From Zwartia vadi (lineage in GTDB: Bacteria > Pseudomonadota > Gammaproteobacteria > Burkholderiales > Burkholderiaceae_B): a DNA stretch of 64,000 bases. The stretch is from contig NZ_JAUHHE010000007.1 of assembly GCF_030410375.1 (NCBI RefSeq), forward strand, positions 1 through 64,000, given 5' to 3'. The notes under the pieces are model-generated. The model had not been told where the DNA came from and did not search any database. It saw only the letters and a list, made by a program, of their open reading frames with translations. This document shows, piece after piece, positions 44,460-53,417 of the stretch (position 1 is the stretch's first letter; each line of letters opens with the position of its first letter). The position numbers were made by a program, and so were the translations under genes.

Positions 44460-45937
44460 TATTTGCGAATAAACGGATCGGGCATGTCCAGATCGCTGGA
44501 CATCCAGACGCTCTTGGTCTCGAGGTATTCTTTGACTGCCTCGATGCCGCCCTCGCGCCCCATGCCGCTATCCTTGTAACCACCAAACGGCGTGGTGTAG
44601 CTGGTGGAGCGGTAATTGTTGACCCATACTGTGCCGGCCTTGACGCGCTCTGACATCATCAGGGCGCGATGCAAGCTCTTGGTCCAGATGCCTGCAGCCA
44701 GTCCAAAGCGGATGTCGTTGGCGATACGCACGGCGTCTTCCTCGTCTTTGAATTTGATCACCGAGAGTACCGGTCCAAAGACCTCTTCTTGCGCGATGCG
44801 CATATCGTTGGTCACATCGACAAAAATGGTGGGTTCGACGAATTGGCCGCAACCGTATTCGGGACCTTTGGGAGCGTTGCCACCAAACACGCAGCGTGCG
44901 CCTTCGGCTTTGGCGATGTTGATGTAGCTGACGACTTTGTCGTACTGGGGTTTGGTCGCCACGGGACCCATTTGGATGTCCGTGCGCGCGGGGTCGCCAA
45001 GCTTGGCCTTGCTCGCGATGGCGATCAGGCGTTCGATCATTTCGTCATGGATGCTCTCTTGCAGCAGCAGACGTGAGCCGGCCATGCAGGTTTGGCCGCC
45101 TGCCGAGAAAATCCCGGTGATGATGCCGTTTGCGGCGCGCGTCAGGTCTGCATCATCGAAGACGATATTGGGGGACTTGCCACCGAGCTCAAGCGATACG
45201 CGTTTGAAATGTTGCGCAGCCAGCATGTTGACCTTGCGGCCACCCTCGTCCCCACCGGTAAAGGCGATACGGGCGACGTCCGGATGCACCACGAGCGGTT
45301 CGCCGACTTCGTTGCCAAAGCCTGTGACGACGTTAAAGACGCCGGGTGGAAAGCCGGCCTCGCGGAACAGGTCGGCCAACAAAAACAGAGAGACCGAAGT
45401 GTGTTCGGAGGGTTTTGCAACGATCGTGTTACCGGCACACAGCGCAGGTCCGAGTTTCCAGGCTGTCAGCAGCAGCGAGGAGTTCCAGGGGGTGATGGTG
45501 CCAACCACGCCAATCGGTTCGTAGCGGATGTAGTTGAAGACTTTGGGCTTGTCCATCGGGACGACAGCACCTTGGATTTTGTCGCACAGTCCGCCGTAGT
45601 AGTAGAAGTATTTGGCGACGTAGCGAACCTGTCCGCCCACTTCGCTGCGTAACTTGCCGTTGTCCCGGCTTTCGGCTTCGGTGAGCGCGTCGGCATGCTT
45701 TTCAATCAGCGCGCCGAGCTTGAACATCAGCATGCCGCGATCGCTGGCGGACATTTTCCCCCAGGGGCCTGACATCGCTTCTGAGGCGGCTTTGACAGCA
45801 CGATCCACGTCGGCTTTGCCTGCGCGCGGGATCAGCGCCCAGGCTTCGCCTGAGAACGGATCGAGAGACTCAAACCATTGACCAGTCAGTGGGTCGACCC
45901 ACTCGTTATTAATGAACAATTGATGCTTTTGTTGCAT
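44456..45937 (-). CDS. NAD(P)-dependent aldehyde dehydrogenase
   Basis: A 493-aa ALDH with the full family set: TPWNSSLLLTAWKLGPALCAGN near 150, KPSEHTSVS near 176, FTGGDEGGRKV near 228, the general-base Glu in VSLELGGKSPNIVFDDADL near 250, catalytic Cys in GGQTCMAGSRLLLQ near 285 and EEVFGPVLSVIKF near 385. No targeting signal. Substrate range cannot be read off; neighbours suggest a carboxylic-acid pathway. Confidence 0.95.
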   Translation of the reverse strand: MQQKHQLFINNEWVDPLTGQWFESLDPFSGEAWALIPRAGKADVDRAVKAASEAMSGPWGKMSASDRGMLMFKLGALIEKHADALTEAESRDNGKLRSEVGGQVRYVAKYFYYYGGLCDKIQGAVVPMDKPKVFNYIRYEPIGVVGTITPWNSSLLLTAWKLGPALCAGNTIVAKPSEHTSVSLFLLADLFREAGFPPGVFNVVTGFGNEVGEPLVVHPDVARIAFTGGDEGGRKVNMLAAQHFKRVSLELGGKSPNIVFDDADLTRAANGIITGIFSAGGQTCMAGSRLLLQESIHDEMIERLIAIASKAKLGDPARTDIQMGPVATKPQYDKVVSYINIAKAEGARCVFGGNAPKGPEYGCGQFVEPTIFVDVTNDMRIAQEEVFGPVLSVIKFKDEEDAVRIANDIRFGLAAGIWTKSLHRALMMSERVKAGTVWVNNYRSTSYTTPFGGYKDSGMGREGGIEAVKEYLETKSVWMSSDLDMPDPFIRKY

Positions 45938-46112
45938 GTTGATCTCTTAGACGGAGGTTTTAAGGCAGGCGACAGTATAGGCAAAGTTCATGAAAATTTG
46001 AGGGTTTAATGTCTGAATCAGGTTCTTACTGGGGTTGAGGGTCTGAATGCTTTAAAGTGTCACTTGCTGAATGATTTGTTTAATGATCGATTGATTTGTG
46101 AAGAGGTGAGCG

Positions 46113-46661
46113 ATGTCGTTTTGCACTGCGTGCGGGACTAAAAATCCGGCGGATGCCCGTTTCTGTAGCGCGTGTGGACACCCGATCGAGACGTCTGCGT
46201 CCATGCCTGGTGCGCCGGCCATGACGCCTGCGCCGACTCCTGTCACGCCGCTCGCGACCCCTGTCAAACTCAAGGCGTTCGACAATCCGGCCGAGCTGTG
46301 GAAAATGTATTTCTACGTCACGTTTTTCAACATCGGGGCGTATTTCCTGACGAGCTCGGCTGCAGACTTCCTGGAGCAGAGTGGCGGGTTCTTGTCCATT
46401 CCGATGGGGATTTTTGTGTTGTTTATGGTGGTGTTTCTCGGCCTGTCCTATTGGTTGATTAAGAAACAAGCCGTGGATAAAAACCGCACACTCTGGTTAT
46501 TGCCCCTCATCGCCTGGCATGTTTACTCTTATCTGGATGGTTTGTCGGGGTTTGAGCCGAGCTATGCCGAGACGAGCTTTGATTTTTATGACGCGTATCT
46601 TTCGGGAATCCCCGAGACGCTTATTTTGATCCGACTGTTTCTGGCGTTGCGTGAACGCTGA
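46113..46661 (+). CDS. Zinc-ribbon membrane protein of unknown function
   Basis: A 182-aa protein with an N-terminal zinc ribbon (C-x2-C at FCTACG and C-x2-C at FCSACG, residues 4-24), a Pro/Ala/Thr linker to about residue 50, and three or four hydrophobic spans (around 68-88, 105-125, 135-150, 165-180). I do not recognise a specific family. The stop meets the lysE stop on the other strand. Confidence 0.75.
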   Translation: MSFCTACGTKNPADARFCSACGHPIETSASMPGAPAMTPAPTPVTPLATPVKLKAFDNPAELWKMYFYVTFFNIGAYFLTSSAADFLEQSGGFLSIPMGIFVLFMVVFLGLSYWLIKKQAVDKNRTLWLLPLIAWHVYSYLDGLSGFEPSYAETSFDFYDAYLSGIPETLILIRLFLALRER

Positions 46662-47264
46662 TTACATCACCAATACCGGCACCATCGAGAGCACCAGCAA
46701 CAGTGCCATGCCTTTGTTAAAAAGTTGTCTCTGTCTGGGTTTGGACAGGAAGCGTTCGAGTTGGGTCCCAAGCAATACCCACAAACTCAGGCAAGGCCAG
46801 TTGATCACGGTAAACATCAGGCACGTGAAAAAGATGAAGGTATTGGATGCATCGATCGGCATGTAGTTGCTGAAATACGTAATCGCCATCAGTAAGGCCT
46901 TGGGGTTGACCCACTGAAACAAGGCGGCGCCAATAAACCCGAGCGGTTTGCCTGTGGTCTCTCCGCGCTTGAGCGGGGTCTGGTTAAAAGCGATGCGCCA
47001 GGCAAGATAAAGCAGGTAGCAAAACCCCACCACCTTCATGATCTGATAGCCAAGCGGAAAGGCTTGAAACAGTCGGTCGAGCCCCGCGCCAATGGCGAGC
47101 AGCATCACCAAATGACCCAGCGAAATCCCCAGCATGTGGGGAATCGTGCGCGCAAAGCCGAAATTCACGCCCGAACTCAACAGCATCATGTTGTTCGGAC
47201 CCGGGGTGATCGAGGAGGCGAACGCGAACATCGCCATCGCGATCACAATTTGCCAATCAATCAT
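46662..47264 (-). CDS. LysE/RhtB-family exporter
   Basis: A 200-aa membrane protein with six predicted helices and the RhtB-type start: ITPGPNNMMLLSSGVNFGFARTIPHMLGIS, then GLDRLFQAFPLGYQIMKVVG and GFIGAALFQWVNPKALLMAI near 115. These proteins export amino acids or similar small molecules. The ATG overlaps the stop of the pdxA-like gene by 4 nt, so it is the second gene of that operon. Confidence 0.92.
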   Translation of the reverse strand: MIDWQIVIAMAMFAFASSITPGPNNMMLLSSGVNFGFARTIPHMLGISLGHLVMLLAIGAGLDRLFQAFPLGYQIMKVVGFCYLLYLAWRIAFNQTPLKRGETTGKPLGFIGAALFQWVNPKALLMAITYFSNYMPIDASNTFIFFTCLMFTVINWPCLSLWVLLGTQLERFLSKPRQRQLFNKGMALLLVLSMVPVLVM

Positions 47265-48286
47265 TGTCGCCAGGCTTTACCCATGCGAGCGGCGATCTGA
47301 AAGGCCTGCCAAGTGGCTTCTACGCTTGCCCGACCTTTGCCCGCGATGTCGTAGGCCGTGCCGTGTGCAGGCGTGGCGATGGGAATGGGCAGGCCGCCTT
47401 GAACCGTGACGCCTTTCGAAAAGCCCAGTAGTTTGATGGCGATTTGTCCTTGGTCGTGATACATGGTGACGATTGCCTGGTACTCGCCTGCCTGCGCTTT
47501 CAGGAAAATCGTGTCGGCTGGAAAGGGACCGTGAAAAGGCGCCTCGGTGGGCCATTTTTTTGCCTGGAGGGCTGCCACCGCAGGGGCGATGATGTCAATT
47601 TCTTCGCGGCCGCAGGAGCCACCGTCACCGCCGTGTGGATTGAAGGCCGCGATGGCGATCTTGGGTGTTTCAAAACCACTGGCCAGGAGCGCTTTGTAGA
47701 TCAGTTCCGAGGCTTGTTCGATCCGTTCTTTGCTGAGGTACTTGGCCACATCCTTGAGCGGAACGTGTGAGGAGATGCGAGAGGTCCAGAGGTTACCCAG
47801 CGTGTTGAACTCGCAGAAATATCCTGTGACACCCAAGTATTCGGCAAAATGATGCAGCTCGTCCTCGTGTTGCATGCCCCCCATTTTGAGGGCTTGTTTA
47901 TTGAGCGGCGCAAAACAGATGGCGTCGACATGGCCAGCCAGGGTGGCATCCATGCAGGCATTGAGAATTTTCAAAGTGGAGGAGCCGTTGCGTGCGCTGA
48001 CCTGGCCGATCTGGACATCGCCGGGATCAATGGAGTGCAGTGACAGAAAGGCTGGCAGCTCTTGATTGGGGCGCGTGCGAACCGCCTCAAAAGAGTCCAC
48101 TGGGGCGGTCGGCACGCGAACCTGTGCGATCTGCTGACCTTGTTCCCATAACCACTGATCGCCGATGAGGACGACGTTGGCCAGGGTGCAAACAGGATGC
48201 TGGGCCAGCAGGCGTGCGATGAGTTCTGGGCCGATACCGGCAGGGTCGCCTAAGGTCAGCACGACGACGGGACGGGCGTTTTGCAT
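47261..48286 (-). CDS. PdxA-like dehydrogenase (4-hydroxythreonine-4-phosphate dehydrogenase family)
   Basis: A 341-aa PdxA-family enzyme: VVLTLGDPAGIGPELIARLL at the N-terminus, metal His in EDELHHFAEYLGVTG near 150, IAIAAFNPHGGDGGSCGREE near 222 and MYHDQGQIAIKLLGFSKGV near 285. The frame opens at 48409, but ATG 48286 begins the conserved sequence. Beside a LysR gene and acid-sugar catabolic genes it is more likely a PdxA2-type catabolic enzyme than part of vitamin B6 synthesis; this is inferred from context. Confidence 0.85.
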   Translation of the reverse strand: MQNARPVVVLTLGDPAGIGPELIARLLAQHPVCTLANVVLIGDQWLWEQGQQIAQVRVPTAPVDSFEAVRTRPNQELPAFLSLHSIDPGDVQIGQVSARNGSSTLKILNACMDATLAGHVDAICFAPLNKQALKMGGMQHEDELHHFAEYLGVTGYFCEFNTLGNLWTSRISSHVPLKDVAKYLSKERIEQASELIYKALLASGFETPKIAIAAFNPHGGDGGSCGREEIDIIAPAVAALQAKKWPTEAPFHGPFPADTIFLKAQAGEYQAIVTMYHDQGQIAIKLLGFSKGVTVQGGLPIPIATPAHGTAYDIAGKGRASVEATWQAFQIAARMGKAWRQ

Positions 48287-48344
48287 GCGTGTCTCTTTAT
48301 TGATCAGTGTATGTTGCCCTATTCTAGGTAGATAATCAATTCCA

Positions 48345-48358
48345 GTAAAATGAAACTT
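48345..48358 (-). promoter_or_regulatory. Shared LysR-regulon promoter element, pdxA-like operon
   Basis: On the minus strand AAGTTTCATTTTAC is identical to the element at 52521-52534. It covers half of an ATGAA-GT-TTCAT inverted repeat and runs into a -35-like TTTACT, with TAGAAT 17 nt further on as -10. It lies 59 nt before the pdxA-like start and about 50 nt before the lysR start on the other strand. Confidence 0.65.
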
Positions 48359-48407
48359 CATCATTGATTGATATCTTGAAGTTATCATTAAAAATGAACA
48401 TCCTCGC

Positions 48408-49340
48408 ATGAATCACTACGCGCACACCTTGCTCAATCGGCTGAGAATGCGACAGGTATCGTTGCTGCTGAGTATTCAGGAGCATCGCACCTTGCGTGCG
48501 GCGGCCCAGGTGATGGGCATGACGCAGCCCGCCGCCACCAAAATGCTGCATGAGCTTGAGGATGCGCTCGGGACGAAGATTTTCGATCGCACCGGTAGAA
48601 CGTTGACGCTGAACGCGGCGGGCAAGACTGTGCTCGGTTTTTTTCAGGGCATGCGAGGCAGTCTCGAGTCTCTGGCCCGTGAACTCGATGCGATGCAAAC
48701 AGGTATTCACGGAACTTTGTCGGTGGGCAGCATCATGGCCGCTTCGCCTGCGATTTTGACAGATGCCTTGATCGCGATGCGTCGATCCTATCCGATGCTA
48801 TCGATCAATATTTCGACGGGCACAAGTGATGTGCTGATCGAAGCGCTCAACCAGGGCGACCTGGACTTGGTCATTGGGCGGATCGTCAGCGTTAAGCACG
48901 AGGATTATGAGTTTCGACCGATCGCCAACGAGTCTTTGTCGATCGTGGGGGCTGTTGATCATCCTCTGGCTGGCAAGACAAAGGTGACACTCGAGGCTTT
49001 GCACAAGTTTCCCTGGATTCTTCAGGGGCCCGGCAGTCCGATGCGCGCGGTGATTGAACGGGAGTTTCGGGATCAGCATCTGGTGCTGCCTGCAAACTTG
49101 ATCGAGACCTCCTCGATCCTGACCACTGCGGATATCGTCACACGCACCGATATGATTGCAGTCATCCCCGAGTCTGTCGCGGCGATTTTTGCCGATAGCG
49201 GACGCATCAAGGTGCTGCGCTACCGGATCAAAAATAAGCTCGATCCTTATGGCAGCCTCATTAAAAAGGATCGTCCCGTATCGCCCGCGACCCAGGCGTT
49301 TTTAACGATGCTTCATTCATCAGAATCAAGCATCGGTTAA
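48408..49340 (+). CDS. LysR-family transcriptional regulator
   Basis: A 310-aa LysR regulator. The N-terminal winged helix is RMRQVSLLLSIQEHRTLRAAAQVMGMTQPAA at 13-45, then LHELEDALGTKIFDRTGRTLTLN; the effector domain begins near 95 with LSVGSIMAASP. It is divergent from the pdxA-like operon, and the 121-nt gap holds a palindromic element also present before tctC. It most likely controls both minus-strand operons, with an acid-sugar ligand. Confidence 0.92.
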   Translation: MNHYAHTLLNRLRMRQVSLLLSIQEHRTLRAAAQVMGMTQPAATKMLHELEDALGTKIFDRTGRTLTLNAAGKTVLGFFQGMRGSLESLARELDAMQTGIHGTLSVGSIMAASPAILTDALIAMRRSYPMLSINISTGTSDVLIEALNQGDLDLVIGRIVSVKHEDYEFRPIANESLSIVGAVDHPLAGKTKVTLEALHKFPWILQGPGSPMRAVIEREFRDQHLVLPANLIETSSILTTADIVTRTDMIAVIPESVAAIFADSGRIKVLRYRIKNKLDPYGSLIKKDRPVSPATQAFLTMLHSSESSIG

Positions 49341-49355
49341 AGGTTAGAAATCGGT

Positions 49356-50291
49356 TTAAAGCCCGAATGATTGACCCCAGCGAAACACCAGCGGGTCGAG
49401 TCGTTTGGCTGTGTCGATTAAACCACTGCGCACGGCGGGATGCATGGCGGGAAAGGGGTGGCGAGAAACCTCGGAGTCGATGATGCCGCCCGCTTTCATG
49501 AGTGCTTTGGCGGACAAAATCCCGCCTTGGCGATTTTCATAATTGATCAAGGGTAGCCAGCGTGTGTAGGCCGCAATGGCCTGCTCACGTTGACCTGCAA
49601 ACCAGGGATCCATGATTTGACGAATGCCATCCGGGTAACCGCCACCGGTCATGGCGCCCGTGCAACCCGCTTCAAGGTCGGGCAGTAAGGTGATGGCCTC
49701 TTCGCCATCCCAGGGGCCTTCGATGGCTTCTCCGCCAAGTTTGATGAGTTCGCGCAACTTGCTGGCCGCGCCCGGTGTTTCAATTTTGAAGTACGAGACG
49801 TTGGCGATCTCGGTGGCCATCTTTGCAAGAAAGGCCGCAGACAGTGTGGTCCCGCTCACGGGGGCATCCTGAATCATGATGGGGATGTTGATCGCGTCCG
49901 AGACTTTGGCGAAAAATTCGTAAATGTAAGGCTCTGGTACGCGGATGGTGGCGCCATGGTAGGGTGGCATGATCATCACCATCGAGGCGCCCAAGTCTTG
50001 GGCGCGCTTGCTGCGTTGGGCGCAAATCAAGGATCCGTAATGTGTCGTCGTGACGATGACAGGCACCCTGCCTGCAACATGCTCCAGGATTTCGCGGGTC
50101 AGGCGATCTCGCTCGTCATCCGAGATTGAAAACTGTTCTGAGAAGTTCGCGAGAATGCACAGGCCGTGCGAGCCGGCATCAATCATGAAATCGACACAGC
50201 GCTTCTGGCTAGGGAGATCCAGCTCTCCGGACTCTTTGAAAATGGTCGGGACAACGGGAAATACGCCTTGATATCTGGGTTGTGTGGCCAT
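49356..50291 (-). CDS. Dihydrodipicolinate-synthase-family aldolase/dehydratase
   Basis: A 311-aa DapA-superfamily TIM barrel. Features: YQGVFPVVPTIFKESGELDL at the start, VIVTTTHYGSLICAQRSKRAQDLGASMVMIM near 85-105 and the Schiff-base lysine in VSYFKIETPGA near 163. It is not DapA of lysine synthesis by context; it lies 3 nt after an enolase-superfamily dehydratase and shares its operon with a TctC receptor, so a role on 2-keto-3-deoxy acids is likely. Confidence 0.85.
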   Translation of the reverse strand: MATQPRYQGVFPVVPTIFKESGELDLPSQKRCVDFMIDAGSHGLCILANFSEQFSISDDERDRLTREILEHVAGRVPVIVTTTHYGSLICAQRSKRAQDLGASMVMIMPPYHGATIRVPEPYIYEFFAKVSDAINIPIMIQDAPVSGTTLSAAFLAKMATEIANVSYFKIETPGAASKLRELIKLGGEAIEGPWDGEEAITLLPDLEAGCTGAMTGGGYPDGIRQIMDPWFAGQREQAIAAYTRWLPLINYENRQGGILSAKALMKAGGIIDSEVSRHPFPAMHPAVRSGLIDTAKRLDPLVFRWGQSFGL

Positions 50292-50294
50292 TGT

Positions 50295-51467
50295 TTACTC
50301 GATGATGTTGAAGTCTTTCAGATACTCGGTCTTAAGTGTGAGGCCGAGTCCGGGTGTGTGGTCGTCGAGCTGGATAAAACCATCTTTGGCGACAGGTTCG
50401 CCATCAAAGATGTAATAAAACAGTTCGTTGCCGACTTCCACATCAAACATCGGAAAATACTCACTCATCGGGGAGGCGAGTGTGCTCATCGTCAAGTGAT
50501 AGTTATGCATTTGACCGGCATGCGGAATCACAGGCACGCTATAGGCTTCGCATAGCGCGTTGATTTTGTGCGCAGCGGTAATGCCGCCGACTCGATTCGT
50601 GTCGTACTGCACGACGGAGACGGCTTTGCGATCAAGGAGTTGCTTAAAGCCGTAAAGAGAGAACTCATGTTCCCCGCCAGAAATCGGAATGCTGGTGAGC
50701 TGATTGAGTTCGGCATAGCCATCGATGTCGTCGGCGATCACTGGCTCTTCGAGCCAGCGCGGTGCGTATTTTTCCAGCTTGGGCAGTATGCGTTTTGCAT
50801 ACTCGAGGTTCCAGCCCATGTAGCATTCGAGCATGAGATCAGTATCGTCACCGATCACTTCACGAACTGCGGCTACCGACTTGAGGTTTTCGACGACGCC
50901 TTGTTGCAAGTGAGCGGGGCCGTAGCCAAAGCGCATTTTGAAAGCCTTGAATCCTTGATCAAGAAACGTCTGCGCCTCCTTTTGCATTTCATTCAAGTCG
51001 GTGCGATAGAGCTTGGAGTAGTAGCAAGGAATTTTTTCTTTGGTGCGTCCGCCGAGTAATTTAAAGACGGGCTTGTTGACGCTTTTGCCCAGGATGTCCC
51101 AGATGGCCAAATCGATGGCGGAGATCGCAGCCATGGTGACACCTTTGCGTCCCCAGGCGTGCGTACCGCGATACATTTTTTGCCAAAGGTATTCGTAATC
51201 CCAGGGGTCTTCGCTAATGACCATGGCAGCGAGATATTCGTCGATGATGGCTTTGGCGATCTTAGGTGCGAGAGCGACGTTACCGAGACCGACTATGCCG
51301 GTGTCAGTCTCGATTTCGACGACCGTCCACGAATGGAAACGAAAGGTACTCATGGTTTCATTTTTTGAGTACACCAAGTCCATGGCGTTTGAACAAAAGT
51401 TACCCTGGGGCGGAACGGTTTTTCCTTTCCATTCAAACACACGGGCGCGGACGGCTTTGATCTTCAT
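50295..51467 (-). CDS. Enolase-superfamily acid-sugar dehydratase (mandelate racemase/rhamnonate dehydratase-like)
   Basis: A 390-aa two-domain enzyme. The capping domain has [20 protein letters not shown] near 48 and [20 protein letters not shown] near 110. Metal ligands are expected at [10 protein letters not shown] (near 215, Glu where Asp is usual), [12 protein letters not shown] (near 240) and [11 protein letters not shown] (near 264); the catalytic His is in [12 protein letters not shown] near 320. It removes the alpha proton of a sugar acid and dehydrates it. Rhamnonate dehydratase is the nearest type I can name, but the substrate is open. Confidence 0.85.
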   Translation of the reverse strand: MKIKAVRARVFEWKGKTVPPQGNFCSNAMDLVYSKNETMSTFRFHSWTVVEIETDTGIVGLGNVALAPKIAKAIIDEYLAAMVISEDPWDYEYLWQKMYRGTHAWGRKGVTMAAISAIDLAIWDILGKSVNKPVFKLLGGRTKEKIPCYYSKLYRTDLNEMQKEAQTFLDQGFKAFKMRFGYGPAHLQQGVVENLKSVAAVREVIGDDTDLMLECYMGWNLEYAKRILPKLEKYAPRWLEEPVIADDIDGYAELNQLTSIPISGGEHEFSLYGFKQLLDRKAVSVVQYDTNRVGGITAAHKINALCEAYSVPVIPHAGQMHNYHLTMSTLASPMSEYFPMFDVEVGNELFYYIFDGEPVAKDGFIQLDDHTPGLGLTLKTEYLKDFNIIE

Positions 51468-51496
51468 AAATACACTTCCTGTGCAGCGGGGTCGAA

Positions 51497-52459
51497 TTAA
51501 TTGACTTGAATGTTGTTCTTTTTAATCACATCGGCATAGCGCTTGTTTTCAGCATCGTGAAACGCTTTGAATTGCGCGGGTGACATGGGTTGAATCGTCG
51601 CGCCGATGGTCTCCAGACGTTTGACCGTGTCAGGCATCGCCAGCGTCTTGTTCACATCCGCGTTGACTTTGTTGATCACTGCGGCGGGTGTTTTGGCGGG
51701 CATATACACACCGTACCAGGCGCTCATCACCAAAGGCACACCAGCTTCTTTCATGGTGGGCGTATCGGGGAGTTGCGGGTTGCGTGCGTCGCTCGCGACA
51801 CCGAGTGCTTTGAGTTTTCCAGCGCGGATCTGTGGCAATGCCGAGGACATGGTTTCGAAGGCGTACTGCACTTGTCCCGCGATCAGGTCGATCATGGCAG
51901 GGCCGCTTCCTTTGTAGGGAACATGTACGGCATTGACGCCAGCCAGATCTTTAAAAAGTTCGGCGGCAATGTGTTGTGTGCTGCCTGCTCCGCTCGAGGC
52001 GAAGTTGAGCTGACCGGGTTTGCTCTTGAGCAACTTGACGAGGTCTTGCACGCTATTGACAGGACTGTTGGCGGCGACGACAAGAACGTTAGGCACGGAC
52101 CCTGTGAACGCGACAGGGACGAGGTCCGTCTCGTTGTTGTAGTTGAGCTTGAGCAGATGGGGGGCGATGGCTTGCGCGGTGGATACGCCCATCAACATGG
52201 TCTGGCCGTCGGTCGACTTGGCGGTGAGGTCAGCGGCGAGTGTGTTGGAGGCGCCGGGCTTGTTTTCGACCACCACGGTTTGGCCCCACATCGGGGTGAG
52301 TTTGTCGGCGACGGCGCGTGCCATGGCGTCTGTGCCACCACCTGGCGAGGAACCGACGAGTAATTTAACGGGTTTGGTTGGCCACTCTTGCGCGAGCGCG
52401 GGGGCGCTGAGCGACACGGCCAGGCCAAGCATCAAGGCATTGACTAGTTTGTTTTTCAC
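51497..52459 (-). CDS. Tripartite tricarboxylate transporter solute receptor (TctC/Bug family)
   Basis: A 320-aa periplasmic binding protein: signal peptide cut after APALA, then [40 protein letters not shown] near 70 and [20 protein letters not shown] near 150. The GTG at 52459 has AGGAGA 6 nt upstream, so I prefer it to a longer in-frame start at 52498. It is an orphan receptor: the membrane subunits TctA/TctB are not in the window, as is common for Bug proteins. First gene of the three-gene operon. Confidence 0.93.
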   Translation of the reverse strand: MKNKLVNALMLGLAVSLSAPALAQEWPTKPVKLLVGSSPGGGTDAMARAVADKLTPMWGQTVVVENKPGASNTLAADLTAKSTDGQTMLMGVSTAQAIAPHLLKLNYNNETDLVPVAFTGSVPNVLVVAANSPVNSVQDLVKLLKSKPGQLNFASSGAGSTQHIAAELFKDLAGVNAVHVPYKGSGPAMIDLIAGQVQYAFETMSSALPQIRAGKLKALGVASDARNPQLPDTPTMKEAGVPLVMSAWYGVYMPAKTPAAVINKVNADVNKTLAMPDTVKRLETIGATIQPMSPAQFKAFHDAENKRYADVIKKNNIQVN

Positions 52460-52520
52460 GGGGGTCTCCTGATTCCGTTGTTGGACTAACCCCCACATAC
52501 TAGAAGCTGAATTGATTCAC

Positions 52521-52534
52521 GTAAAATGAAACTT
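52521..52534 (-). promoter_or_regulatory. Shared LysR-regulon promoter element, tctC operon
   Basis: Identical 14-mer AAGTTTCATTTTAC on the minus strand, 62 nt before the tctC start. As at 48345 it leads into a -35-like TTTACG and, after 17 nt, a -10-like TAGTAT. Same orientation and spacing in both promoters argues for one regulator. Confidence 0.65.
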
Positions 52535-52565
52535 AATGATGAATTGATAACTGGAGGATATCAAA

Positions 52566-52772
52566 TTGAGCGCTGAAACTAAGTATTTTAAGCATGCAGA
52601 AACTACGGAAGTCTCTGTGCCTGATTCGTTCATGAGTTTTCTGACTCGCGATATAGAAATACACCCTGAGCGTTTAAAAGCGATCGATGCTGCTTTTATT
52701 CAACAAGTGCAATTTCTTGTCGAGAACATCGACGTTGATTTAGATGTGCTGTTACAGGAAGAAGGTGAATGA
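52566..52772 (+). CDS. Short PrlF-like antitoxin without partner
   Basis: A 68-aa acidic protein. Its region DSFMSFLTRDIEIHPERLKA then FLVENIDVDLDVLLQEEGE resembles the C-terminal toxin-binding part of PrlF/SohA, but the AbrB DNA-binding N-terminus is absent. It uses a TTG start with GGAGG about 8 nt upstream. No YhaV-type toxin gene follows (the next gene is on the opposite strand), so it may be an orphan antitoxin. Confidence 0.6.
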   Translation: MSAETKYFKHAETTEVSVPDSFMSFLTRDIEIHPERLKAIDAAFIQQVQFLVENIDVDLDVLLQEEGE

Positions 52773-52792
52773 TATGAGTCGAATGAGAGACT

Positions 52793-52821
52793 TGTCATGA
52801 CTAGTTAGTAAGTCAATGACA
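52793..52821. terminator. Hairpin after the PrlF-like gene
   Basis: Arms TGTCATGAC and GTCAATGACA pair over nine bases with one bulged base and a 10-nt loop, between two converging genes. No clear T-run, so the terminator role is tentative. Confidence 0.3.
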
Positions 52822-52829
52822 TGAAAGTA

Positions 52830-53372
52830 TTAATCCCGTCGCCACAGCGAGTCGGGATGATTTGCCGCTTGATTCAAGCAGCGTGCCAGGATAAACAGCA
52901 AGTCTGACAGGCGGTTGAGGTACTGTTGCGGCAATGGACCCAACGGTGTCTCGTGGTGCAGGGCGACGACCGAGCGCTCGGCGCGACGGCACACGCTGCG
53001 GGCAACGTGCGCAAGCGACGCGGCGCGCGTACCACCGGGCAGGATAAATTCTTTGAGAGGTGTGAGCCGTGCGTTGAAGGTGCTGATTTGTTGATCCAGA
53101 TAGGCGACTTGTTCGGCTTTCATCAAAAAATAACCGGGCACAGCGAGCTCGCTGCCCAGATCGAACAAGACGTGCTGCGCAGGTGCGATCGCCTCTGCGA
53201 TGTCAGCCGGCAAATCATCGGCTAACAGTAGACCGAGACAGCTGTTGAGCTCGTCCACATCGCCCATGGCCTGAACGCGCGCGCTGTCTTTGGGCACGCG
53301 CGTGCCATCCCCCAGGCCCGTTGAGCCATCGTCTCCGGTGCGTGTGGCAATGATGGAGAGGCGAGTGCTCAT
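52830..53372 (-). CDS. Cob(I)alamin adenosyltransferase (PduO type)
   Basis: A 180-aa enzyme that makes adenosylcobalamin from cob(I)alamin and ATP. The N-terminal ATP motif RTGDDGSTGLGDGTRVPKDS near 11, VDELNSCLGLLLAD near 39, LPGGTRAASLAHVARSVCRR near 111 and the C-terminal LNRLSDLLFILARCLNQ are those of the PduO/MMAB family. Confidence 0.94.
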   Translation of the reverse strand: MSTRLSIIATRTGDDGSTGLGDGTRVPKDSARVQAMGDVDELNSCLGLLLADDLPADIAEAIAPAQHVLFDLGSELAVPGYFLMKAEQVAYLDQQISTFNARLTPLKEFILPGGTRAASLAHVARSVCRRAERSVVALHHETPLGPLPQQYLNRLSDLLFILARCLNQAANHPDSLWRRD

Positions 53373-53417
53373 AGGGGTCCTTGGTGGCGCTTGGCGAAAG
53401 GGGGGCGAGTAGGAGGG

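Noticed and set aside
44616..45652. Long antisense ORFs inside the aldehyde dehydrogenase gene
   Set aside because: They mirror the codon pattern of the well-supported dehydrogenase and have no recognisable domains.
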